DNA of 33,345 nucleotides from Priestia flexa NBRC 15715 (GTDB lineage: Bacteria; Bacillota; Bacilli; Bacillales; Bacillaceae_H). The notes beneath the pieces are model-generated. The model ran no database searches and was not told the origin of the DNA. It saw nothing but the letters and a program-made list of their open reading frames with translations. Location: assembly GCF_001591565.1 (NCBI RefSeq), contig NZ_BCVD01000031.1, positions 1 through 33,345 on the forward strand, in the 5' to 3' direction. Below, piece after piece: positions 8,095-18,040 of the stretch (positions are counted from its first letter, which is position 1; each line of letters begins with the position of its first letter). Position numbers and translations under genes: made by a program.

Positions 8095-8544
8095 ATGAAT
8101 AACGCTTCAACGATTAAAAAGCCAATCGCAATTAAGATTGTGACAGACATTCGAGACGGACAGATGAAGGAAACAACGGCGGTTGAGGCTCAAGGAACGT
8201 ATTATAAAAAAGACGAAGTGGTTTATTTAACGTATACGGAGCATCAAGAAGAAGTAGGGGATATTAAAACGTTACTGAAGATTAAAGAGGATGAAGTAAC
8301 GATTAACCGTACCGGTGCCGTAAAAATGAAGCAGTCTTTTCGTAAAAAAGTTAAGCTTGAAGGAACGTATATGAGTCCTTATGGTCGTATGGATATGATG
8401 ACATATGCTCATAACATTGAATATAAAAAGCTCCAAAAAAGAGGTCATCTCTTTTTTACGTACGATTTGACATTGCAAGGTCAATCGGTAGGGAAGTACG
8501 CTGTAACGATAACATTCAAGGAGGAAGAACATGAACATTGTTGA
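8095..8544 (+). CDS. ywiB: DUF1934 family beta-barrel protein YwiB
   Basis: A 149-residue protein similar to B. subtilis YwiB (DUF1934). The sequence alternates charged and hydrophobic residues typical of a calycin-like beta-barrel, for example [37 protein letters not shown] and [14 protein letters not shown]. There is no signal peptide or membrane segment. Its function is unknown to me. ATG 8095 follows AAGGAAGTG. The last 14 nt overlap argS, whose Shine-Dalgarno sequence lies inside ywiB, so translation is probably coupled. Confidence 0.88.
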   Translation: MNNASTIKKPIAIKIVTDIRDGQMKETTAVEAQGTYYKKDEVVYLTYTEHQEEVGDIKTLLKIKEDEVTINRTGAVKMKQSFRKKVKLEGTYMSPYGRMDMMTYAHNIEYKKLQKRGHLFFTYDLTLQGQSVGKYAVTITFKEEEHEHC

Positions 8545-10201
8545 ACAAGTGCAAAGTAAGTTAAAAGCTGAGATTCAAGATGCAGTTGTAAAAGCTGAGT
8601 TAGCAACAAAAGATCAGCTACCAGAAGTCGTGTTAGAAGTACCAAAAGATAAAGCCCACGGTGATTATTCTACAAATATGGCGATGCAGCTTGCACGAAT
8701 TGCAAAAAAAGCACCTCGCGCTATTGCAGAAGAGCTAGTAGCACAGTTTGATAAATCAAAAGCTTCAATTGAAAAAATTGAAATTGCGGGCCCTGGATTT
8801 ATTAACTTTTACATGAACAACTCATATTTAACAGAATTAATTCCAACCATCTTAAAAGCAGGAGAAGCTTATGGTGAATCAAACGTTGGAAACGGTGAAA
8901 AAGTTCAGGTTGAGTTTGTATCAGCAAACCCAACAGGAGATTTGCATTTAGGGCATGCTCGCGGCGCAGCTGTAGGAGATTCTTTATGTAATGTTCTTGC
9001 TAAGGCAGGTTATGATGTATCTCGTGAATATTATATCAATGATGCTGGTAACCAAATTAACAACTTAGCGTACTCAGTGGAAGCGCGTTATATGCAGGCT
9101 TTAGGTATGGACAAAGAAATGCCTGCCGATGGCTACCATGGTGAAGATATTATCAACATTGGTAAAGAGTTAGCTGAAAAGTATGGAGATCAGTATGCAA
9201 AAGCTGATGAAAAAGAGCGCTTTGAGTTTTTCCGCCAGTACGGATTAGATTATGAGTTGGAAAAATTGAAGCGTGATTTAGAGCAATTTCGTGTAAAATT
9301 CGATGTATGGTACTCTGAGACATCTCTATATAAAAACGATAAAATTCAAGTTGCGCTTGATACGTTAAAGCAACAAGGTCACGTTTATGAAGAAGAAGGA
9401 GCAACATGGTTCCGTTCAACAACATTTGGTGATGATAAAGACCGAGTATTAATTAAAAACGATGGTTCATTTACTTACTTAATGCCGGATATCGCTTATC
9501 ATCAAGACAAAATTCAGCGTGGCTTTGACAAGTTAATCAACATTTGGGGTGCTGACCACCACGGTTACATTCCGCGTATGAAAGCTGCAATCCAAGCCCT
9601 TGGTTATGGAAAAGATACGCTAGAAGTTGAAATTATTCAAATGGTTCAGCTGTATCAAAACGGTGAAAAGATGAAGATGAGTAAGCGTACAGGTAAAGCT
9701 GTAACGATGCGAGACCTTGTAGAAGAGGTTGGCCTAGACGCAACTCGCTACTTCTTTGCAATGAGAAGTGGAGACACGCACTTAGACTTCGACTTAGACT
9801 TAGCAGTTTCTCAATCCAACGAAAATCCGGTATATTATGCACAATATGCACATGCTCGTATTTGCAGTATCTTAAAGCAAGGTGCTGAAATTGAAGCATT
9901 AACAAAAGGAAACGTAGAGTATACGCTAATTCAGTCTGAGAAAGAAATGGACCTACTAAAGAAAATTGGTGAGTTTCCACAAGCTGTTTCTGAAGCGGCA
10001 ACAAAACGCATTCCTCACCGTATTACAAACTATATCTTTGACTTAGCATCAACGTTCCACAGCTTCTACAACGCAGATAAAGTTATTGACACAGATAATA
10101 TCGAAACAAGTAAAGCACGCTTAGAGCTTATCAAAGCAGTGCAGGTTACTCTACAAAATGCATTGAAATTAATTGGTGTTTCGGCTCCTGAAAAAATGTA
10201 A
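8531..10201 (+). CDS. argS: arginyl-tRNA synthetase
   Basis: A 556-residue class I arginyl-tRNA synthetase, the expected length. The N-terminal Add1-type domain (1-110) recognises tRNA. The catalytic core has [14 protein letters not shown], with the HIGH-type motif HLGH at 139-142, and the KMSKR loop is at 382-386. The C-terminal alpha-helical anticodon-binding (DALR) domain runs from about 435 and contains [13 protein letters not shown] and [17 protein letters not shown]. The start is supported by AAGGAGGAAG just upstream, inside ywiB. No T-box motif is visible upstream of ywiB. A short terminator follows. Confidence 0.97.
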   Translation: MNIVEQVQSKLKAEIQDAVVKAELATKDQLPEVVLEVPKDKAHGDYSTNMAMQLARIAKKAPRAIAEELVAQFDKSKASIEKIEIAGPGFINFYMNNSYLTELIPTILKAGEAYGESNVGNGEKVQVEFVSANPTGDLHLGHARGAAVGDSLCNVLAKAGYDVSREYYINDAGNQINNLAYSVEARYMQALGMDKEMPADGYHGEDIINIGKELAEKYGDQYAKADEKERFEFFRQYGLDYELEKLKRDLEQFRVKFDVWYSETSLYKNDKIQVALDTLKQQGHVYEEEGATWFRSTTFGDDKDRVLIKNDGSFTYLMPDIAYHQDKIQRGFDKLINIWGADHHGYIPRMKAAIQALGYGKDTLEVEIIQMVQLYQNGEKMKMSKRTGKAVTMRDLVEEVGLDATRYFFAMRSGDTHLDFDLDLAVSQSNENPVYYAQYAHARICSILKQGAEIEALTKGNVEYTLIQSEKEMDLLKKIGEFPQAVSEAATKRIPHRITNYIFDLASTFHSFYNADKVIDTDNIETSKARLELIKAVQVTLQNALKLIGVSAPEKM

Positions 10202-10209
10202 TAAAAGAT

Positions 10210-10232
10210 CCCCTTTCAAAGGGGGTTTTTTT
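10210..10232 (+). terminator. intrinsic terminator after argS
   Basis: CCCCTT pairs with AAGGGG around a 3-nt loop, followed by T7 at 10226-10232. The stem is short but GC-rich, and the U tract is long. Confidence 0.75.
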
Positions 10233-11184
10233 ATATCTTTAGCGTAGCTCCACCAATTCTTTTTACACCGCGAATTTTGGATAAGTCCTCTACAAGCTTT
10301 AATAGTGCTTGGTCTTTTAGTTTCGCTTCAATCATCACATCAAAATTTTGATTCAGCTCTTTGGCTAGTTGGAAAAAAGGCTTCACAAACTCAGAAGATA
10401 CGTAATCAGCATGACTGCGAAATGCTTTTTCGGACTTTGGTGAAGAGATATGTACCTTAGGTCTGATATTTACATGCTTCCAGGTTTCAAAAATCCGTGG
10501 TAGTAAATCTTCAAGAGGCTGTGTTCCCAAGTTTGCTTGATGGTGGTGAAAGTCAAATACAAGCGGAATTTGCTCTTTTTCACAAACTTCTAACGTTTCT
10601 TCTGTTGTGTAGGTTTTATCATCGTTTTCAAGCGTCATCTGCTTTTTAATATGCATTGGAAGCTTCTTTAAGTTTTGTTGAAAACGCTCCAAGGCCTTAA
10701 CCTTATCTCCGTAAGCTCCACCAACATGAATGTTAATTAACGATCCATCTACCACATCCATTGCTTCTAGCATTTGATAGTGATAGTTCATATCTAAAAC
10801 AGCATTGTCAGTAATCTGCGGCTTATCACTCGTAAACAAAGTGAACTGGTTAGGATGAAAGCTTACCCGTAGATGATGAGACTTTACTAAGTGACCAAGT
10901 TCTTTCCATTCTTGTTGAAAAGGTGTTACAAAATCCCATGCGACTTCAGGATGAGTAGCTAAAGGAACAAGGGAAGAAGAAAGACGGTAAAGCATGATTT
11001 CATGTGCAATGTTATAATGTAAAGCTCGTTTTGTATGGTACAAGTTCTGTTGCGTAACTTCATATAACTTCTCTATGCGTTCCTCTTTTGAGAGTTTACT
11101 CCAGCGTGCAAACGTTAACGTTTTTGCAGGTGAGCAGTCCCACAAGGACAAAGCGTGGGAAACATAGCCAAATCTGACATTCAT
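10231..11184 (-). CDS. uvsE: UV damage endonuclease UvsE (YwjD)
   Basis: A 317-residue UVDE-family TIM-barrel nuclease that nicks DNA 5' to UV photoproducts and some other lesions. Family metal-binding segments are present in order: [10 protein letters not shown] at 108-117 (His110), NIHVGG at 151-156 (His153), [10 protein letters not shown] at 184-193 (Glu186), [10 protein letters not shown] at 209-218, KVHISSP at 243-249 and [11 protein letters not shown] at 284-294. Length is normal for the Bacillus form. AAAAGGAG on the minus strand lies 9 nt before ATG 11184. It follows clsB after 22 nt, as ywjE-ywjD do in B. subtilis, so one transcript is likely. Confidence 0.92.
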   Translation of the reverse strand: MNVRFGYVSHALSLWDCSPAKTLTFARWSKLSKEERIEKLYEVTQQNLYHTKRALHYNIAHEIMLYRLSSSLVPLATHPEVAWDFVTPFQQEWKELGHLVKSHHLRVSFHPNQFTLFTSDKPQITDNAVLDMNYHYQMLEAMDVVDGSLINIHVGGAYGDKVKALERFQQNLKKLPMHIKKQMTLENDDKTYTTEETLEVCEKEQIPLVFDFHHHQANLGTQPLEDLLPRIFETWKHVNIRPKVHISSPKSEKAFRSHADYVSSEFVKPFFQLAKELNQNFDVMIEAKLKDQALLKLVEDLSKIRGVKRIGGATLKI

Positions 11185-11206
11185 GTCTGTTAACTCCTTT
11201 TCATAG

Positions 11207-12403
11207 CTATAAAAGTGGGGATATAAACGTAGCTACCCCTTGTTTAAATTTATCAAACCAAGTCCGCTTTTTTATATCAGATAAAGAAAGAAGAGGACAG
11301 TCGTGTAAACAGGTGTGGAACGTTTCTTTTACATGCTTAATAAAAACAGGGTCAAAGATAAAGCAATTGATTTCTCCGTTTAAAAACAAGCTTCTTTTAT
11401 CAAAGTTAGCAGTTCCCACATCACAAATTCGCTCATCAGCAATCATCACTTTTCCGTGATAGAAACCATAATAAAATTGATGAATCTGGCACCCCGCTTC
11501 GACTAAAGCAGGAAGATAAGAGAAGGCTGCATCGCGAACGAGTGGGTGATCTGCTCTCATTGGGATAAGGATATACACCGTTACGCCTCGTTTACGCGCT
11601 TTTAAAATAGCCGCCATTAAAGATTCTGTTGGGATAAAATAAGGAGTTCCAATACAAAGTTCATTTTTTGCTTCATTGATGATGTGCAAGAAATGATCTT
11701 CTAAGGAAACACCTTCCGTTGAGCGGAATTGCACGATTTGCATAGAGGGGTCTTTTATTTGTCTGTCAATTACCTCTTCGTGCTGCTCTTCATCGTTCAT
11801 AGATGAGCTCCAATCTCTTAAAAACTGCGTTTGCAAATCATTTACTGCTTCTCCCGTTACTTTTAAGTGATAATCTTTCCACGTTCCTAATGTGGGATCT
11901 AAGCCTAAATATTCTTGGCCAATATTAAACCCTCCAATGTAGCCGATGGACTGGTCGATAATAGTCATTTTTCGATGATTCCTTGCGTTTATTGTATAAA
12001 ATAAATAAGGGAATTTTAGCCGACGACTAAATGAAAACTTCACTCCGCAAGCCAGAAGGTGTTTTCTCATCTTCCGATTGAGCTTTATGCTACCGATGCG
12101 GTCAACGAGTAGCCGAACGTCAACTTGCTGACTTGCCTTTTCGCAGAGAAGATCCACAAATTTTTTGCTAACCTCATCGTTTTTGACAATATAAAAAGAA
12201 ATGTGAATGGAATGTTTTGCTTGTTCGATTGATTTAAACAAGTCATTGTAAAACTTCGTTCCATCAGTGAAAAGTTTGAGAGATGCTTGACGCATTGGAA
12301 ATGTACGCTCTTTTTGCATGAGTTCCTTTTTGCCAACACCTAAATCAATGGCAAACCATGCGACAATCAAAATAACGATTAAAATAATTACAGTAGCCAA
12401 CAT
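11207..12403 (-). CDS. clsB: cardiolipin synthase B-type (YwjE)
   Basis: A membrane-anchored phospholipase-D superfamily enzyme that condenses two phosphatidylglycerols to cardiolipin. A hydrophobic N-terminal helix (about 15 residues) is followed by two PLD domains. The first HKD motif is HRKMTIID; the second is HGKVMIAD, followed by the conserved GTANFDKRS. The frame opens at GTG 12415, but the GGAGG site (plus 12416-12420) abuts that GTG. ATG 12403 is 12 nt from it and gives 398 residues, the length I recall for B. subtilis ClsB/YwjE, so I chose ATG. It is divergent from fadF and co-transcribed with uvsE. Confidence 0.9.
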   Translation of the reverse strand: MLATVIILIVILIVAWFAIDLGVGKKELMQKERTFPMRQASLKLFTDGTKFYNDLFKSIEQAKHSIHISFYIVKNDEVSKKFVDLLCEKASQQVDVRLLVDRIGSIKLNRKMRKHLLACGVKFSFSRRLKFPYLFYTINARNHRKMTIIDQSIGYIGGFNIGQEYLGLDPTLGTWKDYHLKVTGEAVNDLQTQFLRDWSSSMNDEEQHEEVIDRQIKDPSMQIVQFRSTEGVSLEDHFLHIINEAKNELCIGTPYFIPTESLMAAILKARKRGVTVYILIPMRADHPLVRDAAFSYLPALVEAGCQIHQFYYGFYHGKVMIADERICDVGTANFDKRSLFLNGEINCFIFDPVFIKHVKETFHTCLHDCPLLSLSDIKKRTWFDKFKQGVATFISPLL

Positions 12404-12511
12404 TTCCTTTCCCACCCTCCATCAACCGAATAATTCACGATAATCATCTTATTTCTGTTCTTAGTTTCACCTCGTTTAAATAGAATATGAACAAAAAAGA
12501 AAGAAAATATA

Positions 12512-12539
12512 TTGACTGAATGTTCATTCATTATATAAA
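12512..12539 (+). promoter_or_regulatory. promoter of the acyl-CoA operon
   Basis: TTGACT (12512-12517), a 16-nt spacer and TATAAA (12534-12539) form a credible SigA promoter about 55 nt upstream of fadF. A FadR-like operator covers the -35 and the spacer. Confidence 0.6.
12513..12530. promoter_or_regulatory. FadR-like operator over the fadF promoter
   Basis: TGACTGAATGTTCATTCA matches 16 of 18 positions of the B. subtilis FadR box as I remember it (TGAATGAnTAnTCATTCA). Its position from the -35 through the spacer is what a TetR-type fatty-acid repressor would use. FadR itself is not in this window. The TetR regulator encoded in the operon could also bind here. Confidence 0.55.
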
Positions 12540-12594
12540 ATGAAGAAAAGTTCATTATTTTCTAAATTTTCATCAGGGAGAAGGAGGGAATTAT

Positions 12595-14709
12595 GTGTCA
12601 GCTTTATTGTGGGCCAATTTAATTTTATTTCTAATTGTAACCGCTTACGCAGGGTCGTTGTTTATTTACTTAATTCGAACGAGGTTAATGTACATCCAAT
12701 TAGGTAAGAAAGTGGAGTTTGATCAAAAACTAAAAGAAAGACTGAACAAAGTATGGGTAAATGTTTTTGGCCAAAAAAAATTATTAAAAGATAAGAAAAG
12801 TGGAATCATCCACGTTCTTTTTTTCTACGGATTTATTCTAGTTCAGTTCGGTGCGATTGATTTTATTTTAAAGGGGTTAGTTCCTGGAGCGCATCTGCCA
12901 TTAGGTCCGCTATATCCAGGCTTTACATTCTTTCAAGAAATTATAACTGTCTTGATTTTAGTTGCGGTTATATGGGCTTTTCATCGCCGTTATGTTGAAA
13001 AGCTTGTTCGATTAAAAAGAGGGTTTAAATCAGGTTTGGTTCTTTTGTTTATTGGTAGCTTGATGCTTTCAGTACTAATTGGAAATGGGATGTCACTAAT
13101 CTGGCACAACCATGACTTAGCGTGGACTGAGCCAATTGCATCATCCGTTGCCTTTCTTTTGAATGGAATTGGCGAAACCGCATCTATTGTCATCTTCTAT
13201 GTAGCATGGTGGATTCACTTACTTGTTTTATTAGCATTTTTAGTTTACGTACCGCAGTCTAAGCATGCCCATTTAATTGCAGGTCCAGCGAACGTGTTTT
13301 TCAATCGCATTTCTAAGCCAGGGAAGTTAGAGAAAATCGATTTTGAAGACGAGTCTCAAGAAACATTTGGTGTAGGGAAAATTGAAGATTTTACACAAAA
13401 CCAACTCATCGACTTATATGCATGCGTAGAGTGTGGACGATGTACAAACATGTGTCCAGCGACTGGGACAGGGAAAATGCTTTCACCGATGGATTTAATT
13501 TTGAAACTACGCGATCACTTGACTGAAAAGGGTGCTGTCGTAACGTCCAGAGCGCCTTGGGTGCCTACGTATGCTTTTGCCAATACAAAAGGAAACCAGC
13601 TTGCGGTCATGGGAGCAAGCCAAAGCAGCAGCGAAGTAGCAGCTACTTTGGAATACAACCCGTCTTTAATAGGAGAAGTCATTACAGAGGAAGAGATTTG
13701 GGCGTGTACGACCTGTCGTAATTGTGAAGATCAGTGTCCAGTAATGAACGAACATGTGGATAAAATCATTGATCTTCGTCGCTTTTTAGTTTTAACAGAA
13801 GGGAAAATGGATCCGGATGCTCAAAGAGCGATGACGAACATCGAGCGTCAAGGAAATCCATGGGGATTAAATCGTAAAGAAAAAGAAACTTGGAGAGAAA
13901 TGCGAGAAGATATTCATGTACCGACGGTTAAAGAAATGAAGAAGAGTGGAGAAGAATTTGAATATTTATTTTGGGTCGGTTCGATGGGAGCTTACGATAA
14001 TCGAAGTCAAAAGATTGCGCTTGCTTTTGCAAAACTGCTAAATGAAGCAGGAGTTAAGTTTGCTATCTTAGGAAACAAAGAGAAAAACTCTGGAGATACG
14101 CCGCGTCGATTAGGAAACGAGTTCTTATTCCAAGAGTTAGCTTCTAAGAACATTGAGGAATTTGAAAAGAACGAAGTGAAAAAGATTGTCACGATTGATC
14201 CTCATGCATATAACATTTTCAAAAATGAATATCCAGACTTTGGGTTAGAAGCAGAAGTGTATCATCATACGGAGCTTTTAGCACAGCTTGTGAAAGAAGG
14301 AAAGTTAAAGCCCAACTTTCCAATTGAAGAAACCGTTACGTTTCATGATTCCTGCTATTTAGGCAGATATAACGAAGTATATGACCCGCCGCGTGAAATT
14401 TTAAAAGCAATTCCAGGAGTGAAAATGGTTGAGATGGCTCGAAATCGTGAAAGTGGAATGTGTTGTGGTGCAGGAGGAGGGCTCATGTGGGCAGAAGAGA
14501 CCTCTGGTCAACGAATCAACGTCGCGCGTACAGAACAAGCCTTGGAAGTAAACCCAGGCATTATTAGCTCTGGCTGTCCGTACTGTTTAACGATGATTAG
14601 CGATGGTACAAAAGCGAAAGAAGTTGAAGAAAAAGTAGGAACATATGATGTAGCAGAGCTCTTAGAAAAATCAATTTTTGGCATAAACGAAGCAAAACAA
14701 CCTGTATGA
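12595..14709 (+). CDS. fadF: membrane Fe-S oxidoreductase FadF (probable ETF:quinone reductase)
   Basis: A 704-residue protein similar to B. subtilis YwjF/FadF and to the EtfD-type ETF dehydrogenases. The N-terminal part has about six membrane helices (5-27, 72-92, 110-130, 146-166, 182-200, 203-219), resembling a NarI-type cytochrome b domain. Two 4Fe-4S motifs follow: CVECGRCTNMCP (Cys277, 280, 283, 287) and CTTCRNCEDQCP (Cys371, 374, 377, 381). The C-terminal part has two CCG-type cysteine regions, FHDSCYLGRY and MCCGAGGGL. It probably passes electrons from acyl-CoA dehydrogenases, through ETF, to menaquinone. GTG 12595 has AAGGAGGGAA ideally spaced. An overlapping ATG at 12593 opens only a 9-codon frame. 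Confidence 0.9.
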   Translation: MSALLWANLILFLIVTAYAGSLFIYLIRTRLMYIQLGKKVEFDQKLKERLNKVWVNVFGQKKLLKDKKSGIIHVLFFYGFILVQFGAIDFILKGLVPGAHLPLGPLYPGFTFFQEIITVLILVAVIWAFHRRYVEKLVRLKRGFKSGLVLLFIGSLMLSVLIGNGMSLIWHNHDLAWTEPIASSVAFLLNGIGETASIVIFYVAWWIHLLVLLAFLVYVPQSKHAHLIAGPANVFFNRISKPGKLEKIDFEDESQETFGVGKIEDFTQNQLIDLYACVECGRCTNMCPATGTGKMLSPMDLILKLRDHLTEKGAVVTSRAPWVPTYAFANTKGNQLAVMGASQSSSEVAATLEYNPSLIGEVITEEEIWACTTCRNCEDQCPVMNEHVDKIIDLRRFLVLTEGKMDPDAQRAMTNIERQGNPWGLNRKEKETWREMREDIHVPTVKEMKKSGEEFEYLFWVGSMGAYDNRSQKIALAFAKLLNEAGVKFAILGNKEKNSGDTPRRLGNEFLFQELASKNIEEFEKNEVKKIVTIDPHAYNIFKNEYPDFGLEAEVYHHTELLAQLVKEGKLKPNFPIEETVTFHDSCYLGRYNEVYDPPREILKAIPGVKMVEMARNRESGMCCGAGGGLMWAEETSGQRINVARTEQALEVNPGIISSGCPYCLTMISDGTKAKEVEEKVGTYDVAELLEKSIFGINEAKQPV

Positions 14710-14734
14710 TAAGGGAGTTTATTACAGAAGGATG

Positions 14735-14783
14735 AAGGTTTAAAGCCCCCAAATGCTACTAAAAGAACGGGGGCTACAACCTT
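14735..14783. other. GC-rich stem-loop between fadF and thiolase
   Basis: AAGGTT 14735-14740 pairs with AACCTT 14778-14783, and AGCCCCC 14744-14750 with GGGGGCT 14769-14775. A small internal loop separates the helices and the apical loop has 18 nt. No U tract follows, so it is not a standard intrinsic terminator on the plus strand. It may protect or delimit a processed fadF mRNA. Confidence 0.5.
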
Positions 14784-14851
14784 GTAAGAGATAGAGATTT
14801 TGTTTGTCATCAAGTTGAGCAAACGTTCAATAGGAAAAGGGGGAGTTATAG

Positions 14852-16030
14852 ATGAGGAGATCTGTCATTGTCAGTGCTGTGCGTACACCTTTTGGTAAAT
14901 TAGGAGGAGCTTTAAGCTCACTAACTGCCTCAGAGCTCGGTGGCCACGCTATAAAATCCGCGGTTCAGCATGCTGGTGTAGAAGCGGAAAACATTGATTC
15001 GGTTATTATGGGCTGTGTGCTTCAAGGGGGGCAAGGACAATTGCCATCTCGTCAAGCGTTGCATCATGCTGGTTTACCTTGGAGTGTGCAAACAGAAACC
15101 ATTAACAAAGTATGTGCATCAGGAATGAGAAGCGTGATGTTAGCAGATCAGTATATTCGTTTAGGAGAAGCTTCAGCGGTTGTGGCCGGAGGAATGGAGT
15201 CTATGAGCAATGCACCATATCTGTTACCAAAAGCAAGATGGGGCTTTCGAATGGGAGATGGCCAAGCGAAAGATTTGATGATTCATGATGGCTTAACATG
15301 TAGCTTTACAGGAGTTCATATGGGGACTTACGGAAATCGATTGGCAAGTGAACTGAATATTTCCCGGGAAAAGCAAGATGAATGGGCATTGCGTAGTCAT
15401 CAGCTGGCCGTTCAAGCTGAGAAAGAGGGGAAGTGGCAGGATGAGCTTGTGGCCATTGATGTAAAGACGCGTAAAGGAACAGAAGTAGTTAAGCAAGATG
15501 AAGGGCCTCGTCATGATACTTCATATGAGAGACTTAGCACACTGCGACCAGTATTCAATCATGACGGAACAATTACTGCGGGAAACGCACCTGGTGTAAA
15601 TGATGGCGCAGCAGCTCTACTTGTAATGGACGAAGAAGAAGCAAAGAAAAATGGTTATCAACAAATGGCAACAATTGTAGGTCATACATCATTAGCTGTT
15701 GAGCCACAAAACTTCCCTATTACGCCAGGGTTAGTAATAGAGAAGTTGTTAAAGCGTTGCAATAAAACCGTTCAAGATATTGATTTATTTGAGATTAATG
15801 AGGCTTTTGCAGCCGTAGCGCTTATGAGTATGCAGGTAGCGAACTTACCCGCTGATAAAGTGAACGTAAACGGAGGAGCTATCGCACTTGGCCATCCAAT
15901 TGGAGCAAGCGGAGCGAGGATTCTAGTTACTCTTATTCACGAACTAAAGCGCCGTGGGGGTGGCTTAGGAATTGCGGCAATTTGTAGTGGCGGTGGCCAA
16001 GGGGACGCTGTGATGGTAGAAGTACATTAA
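14852..16030 (+). CDS. acetyl-CoA acetyltransferase (thiolase)
   Basis: A 392-residue thiolase II family enzyme, cleaving acetoacetyl-CoA or another 3-ketoacyl-CoA to acetyl-CoA, or condensing two acetyl-CoA. The acyl-carrying cysteine is Cys88 in NKVCASGMRS. GHPIGASG at 346-353 gives catalytic His347, and ICSGGGQGDA gives Cys378. Asn-Glu-Ala-Phe (NEAFAAVAL) is also present. Length is normal. AAGGGGGAG precedes ATG 14852. The 142-nt gap from fadF is the only large gap within the operon and carries a stem-loop. The next gene starts 15 nt after the stop. Chain-length preference cannot be read from sequence. Confidence 0.93.
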   Translation: MRRSVIVSAVRTPFGKLGGALSSLTASELGGHAIKSAVQHAGVEAENIDSVIMGCVLQGGQGQLPSRQALHHAGLPWSVQTETINKVCASGMRSVMLADQYIRLGEASAVVAGGMESMSNAPYLLPKARWGFRMGDGQAKDLMIHDGLTCSFTGVHMGTYGNRLASELNISREKQDEWALRSHQLAVQAEKEGKWQDELVAIDVKTRKGTEVVKQDEGPRHDTSYERLSTLRPVFNHDGTITAGNAPGVNDGAAALLVMDEEEAKKNGYQQMATIVGHTSLAVEPQNFPITPGLVIEKLLKRCNKTVQDIDLFEINEAFAAVALMSMQVANLPADKVNVNGGAIALGHPIGASGARILVTLIHELKRRGGGLGIAAICSGGGQGDAVMVEVH

Positions 16031-16045
16031 AAAGGGGAGAAGGTC

Positions 16046-16900
16046 ATGGATATTAAGAACGTACTTGTAATCGGAGCAGGACAAATGGGACTAGGAATTG
16101 CTCAAGTTTTTATGACGTCAAATTACCACGTTTCACTTTACGATATGTCAGAAGAACAGATCAAAAAAGGAATCGCATTTATCGATAAGCAATTAAATCG
16201 TCAAGTAGAAAAAGCAGCTATGACAAAAGTTGAAAAGGATGAAGTTATGAATAGGCTTTATCCAATTTCGTCCCTTTCTAATGCAGCGCAAGTGGATTTA
16301 GTAGTGGAAGCCGTCGTGGAGAAAATGGAGGTTAAGCAATCACTCTTCAAAGAGCTAGATCAACTTATGCCACCTCATACAATCTTGGCTACCAATACAT
16401 CTTCACTGCCTATTACAGAAATTGCAGCCGCAACGAGCCGACCTCAACAAGTCATTGGAATGCATTTTATGAACCCAGTACCTGTGATGAAGTTAGTTGA
16501 AATTATTCGAGGGTTAGCTACAAGCGATGAAGTGTATAAAGTGATTCACGAAACGTCTGAGCGCTTAAATAAAGTTCCCGTAGAAGTAGAAGATTTTCCT
16601 GGATTTGTATCAAACCGAATTTTGATGCCGATGGTTAATGAAGCCATTTATACGTTATATGAAGGTGTTGCAAGGAAAGAAGATATTGATGCAGTGATGA
16701 AGCTTGGCATGCGCCATCCAATGGGACCGCTGACGCTAGCTGATTTTATTGGCTTAGATACCTGTCTATTTATTATGGAAACACTTCACAAAGGATTTGG
16801 AGACGATAAATATCGACCGTGTCCGTTGCTAAGAAAATATGTAAAAGCAGGTTGGCTAGGAAAGAAAGTAGGCCGTGGCTTTTTTACATATGACAAGTAA
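16046..16900 (+). CDS. 3-hydroxybutyryl-CoA dehydrogenase
   Basis: A 284-residue NAD(P)-dependent short-chain 3-hydroxyacyl-CoA dehydrogenase of the Hbd/MmgB type. The Rossmann nucleotide motif GAGQMGLGIA is at 10-19. TNTSSLPITEIA (about 116-127) and GMHFMNPVPVMKLVEI with catalytic His140 follow. The C-terminal domain includes DFPGFVSNRILMPMVNEA and GPLTLADFIGLDT. It oxidises 3-hydroxybutyryl-CoA to acetoacetyl-CoA, the step before thiolase. GGGGAGAAGG lies just upstream of ATG 16046. Gaps of 15 and 11 nt to its neighbours show tight operon coupling. Confidence 0.93.
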   Translation: MDIKNVLVIGAGQMGLGIAQVFMTSNYHVSLYDMSEEQIKKGIAFIDKQLNRQVEKAAMTKVEKDEVMNRLYPISSLSNAAQVDLVVEAVVEKMEVKQSLFKELDQLMPPHTILATNTSSLPITEIAAATSRPQQVIGMHFMNPVPVMKLVEIIRGLATSDEVYKVIHETSERLNKVPVEVEDFPGFVSNRILMPMVNEAIYTLYEGVARKEDIDAVMKLGMRHPMGPLTLADFIGLDTCLFIMETLHKGFGDDKYRPCPLLRKYVKAGWLGKKVGRGFFTYDK

Positions 16901-16911
16901 GGAGTGGTGAG

Positions 16912-18024
16912 ATGCTTGCTTTTACGGATAAACAGCTCAGCTTTCAACACCTCATTCGTAAATTTGTTGCGGATGAAGTGATAAAAGTGGTTCCAAAAAT
17001 GGAAAACGGAGAGTTTCCAAAAGAGACCTTAAAAGTAATGGGAGATGCAGGCCTACTTGGGATTCCCATTCCAAAGGTTTACGGTGGTCAAGAGCTCGAT
17101 TTTATTTCATATACCATGGCAATTCATGAAATATCCAAAGTAAGCCCTGCTTTAGGCGTTATTTTATCCGTTCATACGTCCGTTGGTACTAATCCAATCC
17201 TTCGTTTTGGAACGGATGAACAAAAGCAGAAGTATGTCACGAAATTATCCCGAGGAATATATTTAGGCGCTTTTGCTTTAACCGAACCAAATGCAGGATC
17301 TGATGCATCTAGTCTAAAAACAAATGCTGAGAAACAAGGAAACCACTATATTGTAAACGGTTCCAAAGTTTTTATTACAAACGGCGGAGAAGCAGATACG
17401 TACATTATGTTTGCAAAAACTAACAGCAGCTTAGGTTCCAAAGGAATCACGGCTTTTATTGTAGAGAAAAATATGGTTGGGTTTCACGTTGGAAAAGATG
17501 AAAAGAAGATGGGCTTGCATGGATCTCGTACTGTGCAGTTGCACTTTGAAAATATGAAAGTACCAGTTTCTAATCGCCTTGGGAATGAGGGAGAGGGCTT
17601 TAAGATTGCGATGGCCAACTTAGATGCAGGGAGAATTGGCATTGCAGCGCAGTCCCTGGGAATTGCAGAAGGAGCCCTTTATGAAGCGAACAAAAATATA
17701 GTATTCACGGAAGAAAAGGAGAGTATTCTTCAACAAGGAAAGCTTGCTGATATGGAAACTCAAGTGGAAGCAGCTCGGCTACTCGTTTATCGCGCAGCTT
17801 ATTTATATCAGCAAGGCATGAAGTGTACAAAACAAGCTTCAATGGCAAAGCTTTTTGCTTCGCAAGCTGCAATGAATCTTACGACGGAAACCATTCAACT
17901 TATTGGAGTTGGAGCAGTGATACAAGGAAATGTTGTAGAACGTTTATTCCGAGATGCAAAGGTATGTGAAATTTATGAGGGAACAAGTGAAATTCAGCGT
18001 ATCGTAATCAGTAAATCTTTATAA
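16912..18024 (+). CDS. divergent acyl-CoA dehydrogenase family protein
   Basis: A 370-residue acyl-CoA dehydrogenase family member. The core is present: [29 protein letters not shown] and the catalytic glutamate region YEGTSEIQR (Glu356). Two FAD-contact motifs are altered relative to the paralogue immediately downstream. The RHQFGKP segment is missing: residues 257-277 read [21 protein letters not shown], about five residues shorter. The QVFGGYGY motif is replaced by [11 protein letters not shown] at 329-339. It may have an unusual FAD site, partner or substrate, or act with the downstream enzyme. The SD sequence (TAAGGAG) includes the stop codon of the preceding gene. Confidence 0.88.
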   Translation: MLAFTDKQLSFQHLIRKFVADEVIKVVPKMENGEFPKETLKVMGDAGLLGIPIPKVYGGQELDFISYTMAIHEISKVSPALGVILSVHTSVGTNPILRFGTDEQKQKYVTKLSRGIYLGAFALTEPNAGSDASSLKTNAEKQGNHYIVNGSKVFITNGGEADTYIMFAKTNSSLGSKGITAFIVEKNMVGFHVGKDEKKMGLHGSRTVQLHFENMKVPVSNRLGNEGEGFKIAMANLDAGRIGIAAQSLGIAEGALYEANKNIVFTEEKESILQQGKLADMETQVEAARLLVYRAAYLYQQGMKCTKQASMAKLFASQAAMNLTTETIQLIGVGAVIQGNVVERLFRDAKVCEIYEGTSEIQRIVISKSL

Positions 18025-18040
18025 ACTGGGGGAGTTTAAC

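Noticed and set aside
9633-10004. 123-codon minus-strand frame inside argS
   Set aside because: Antisense shadow of a well-conserved gene, with no initiation signal or family resemblance.
14735-14783. Reading the fadF-thiolase hairpin as an intrinsic terminator
   Set aside because: No U tract follows on the plus strand, and downstream genes appear to belong to the same operon.
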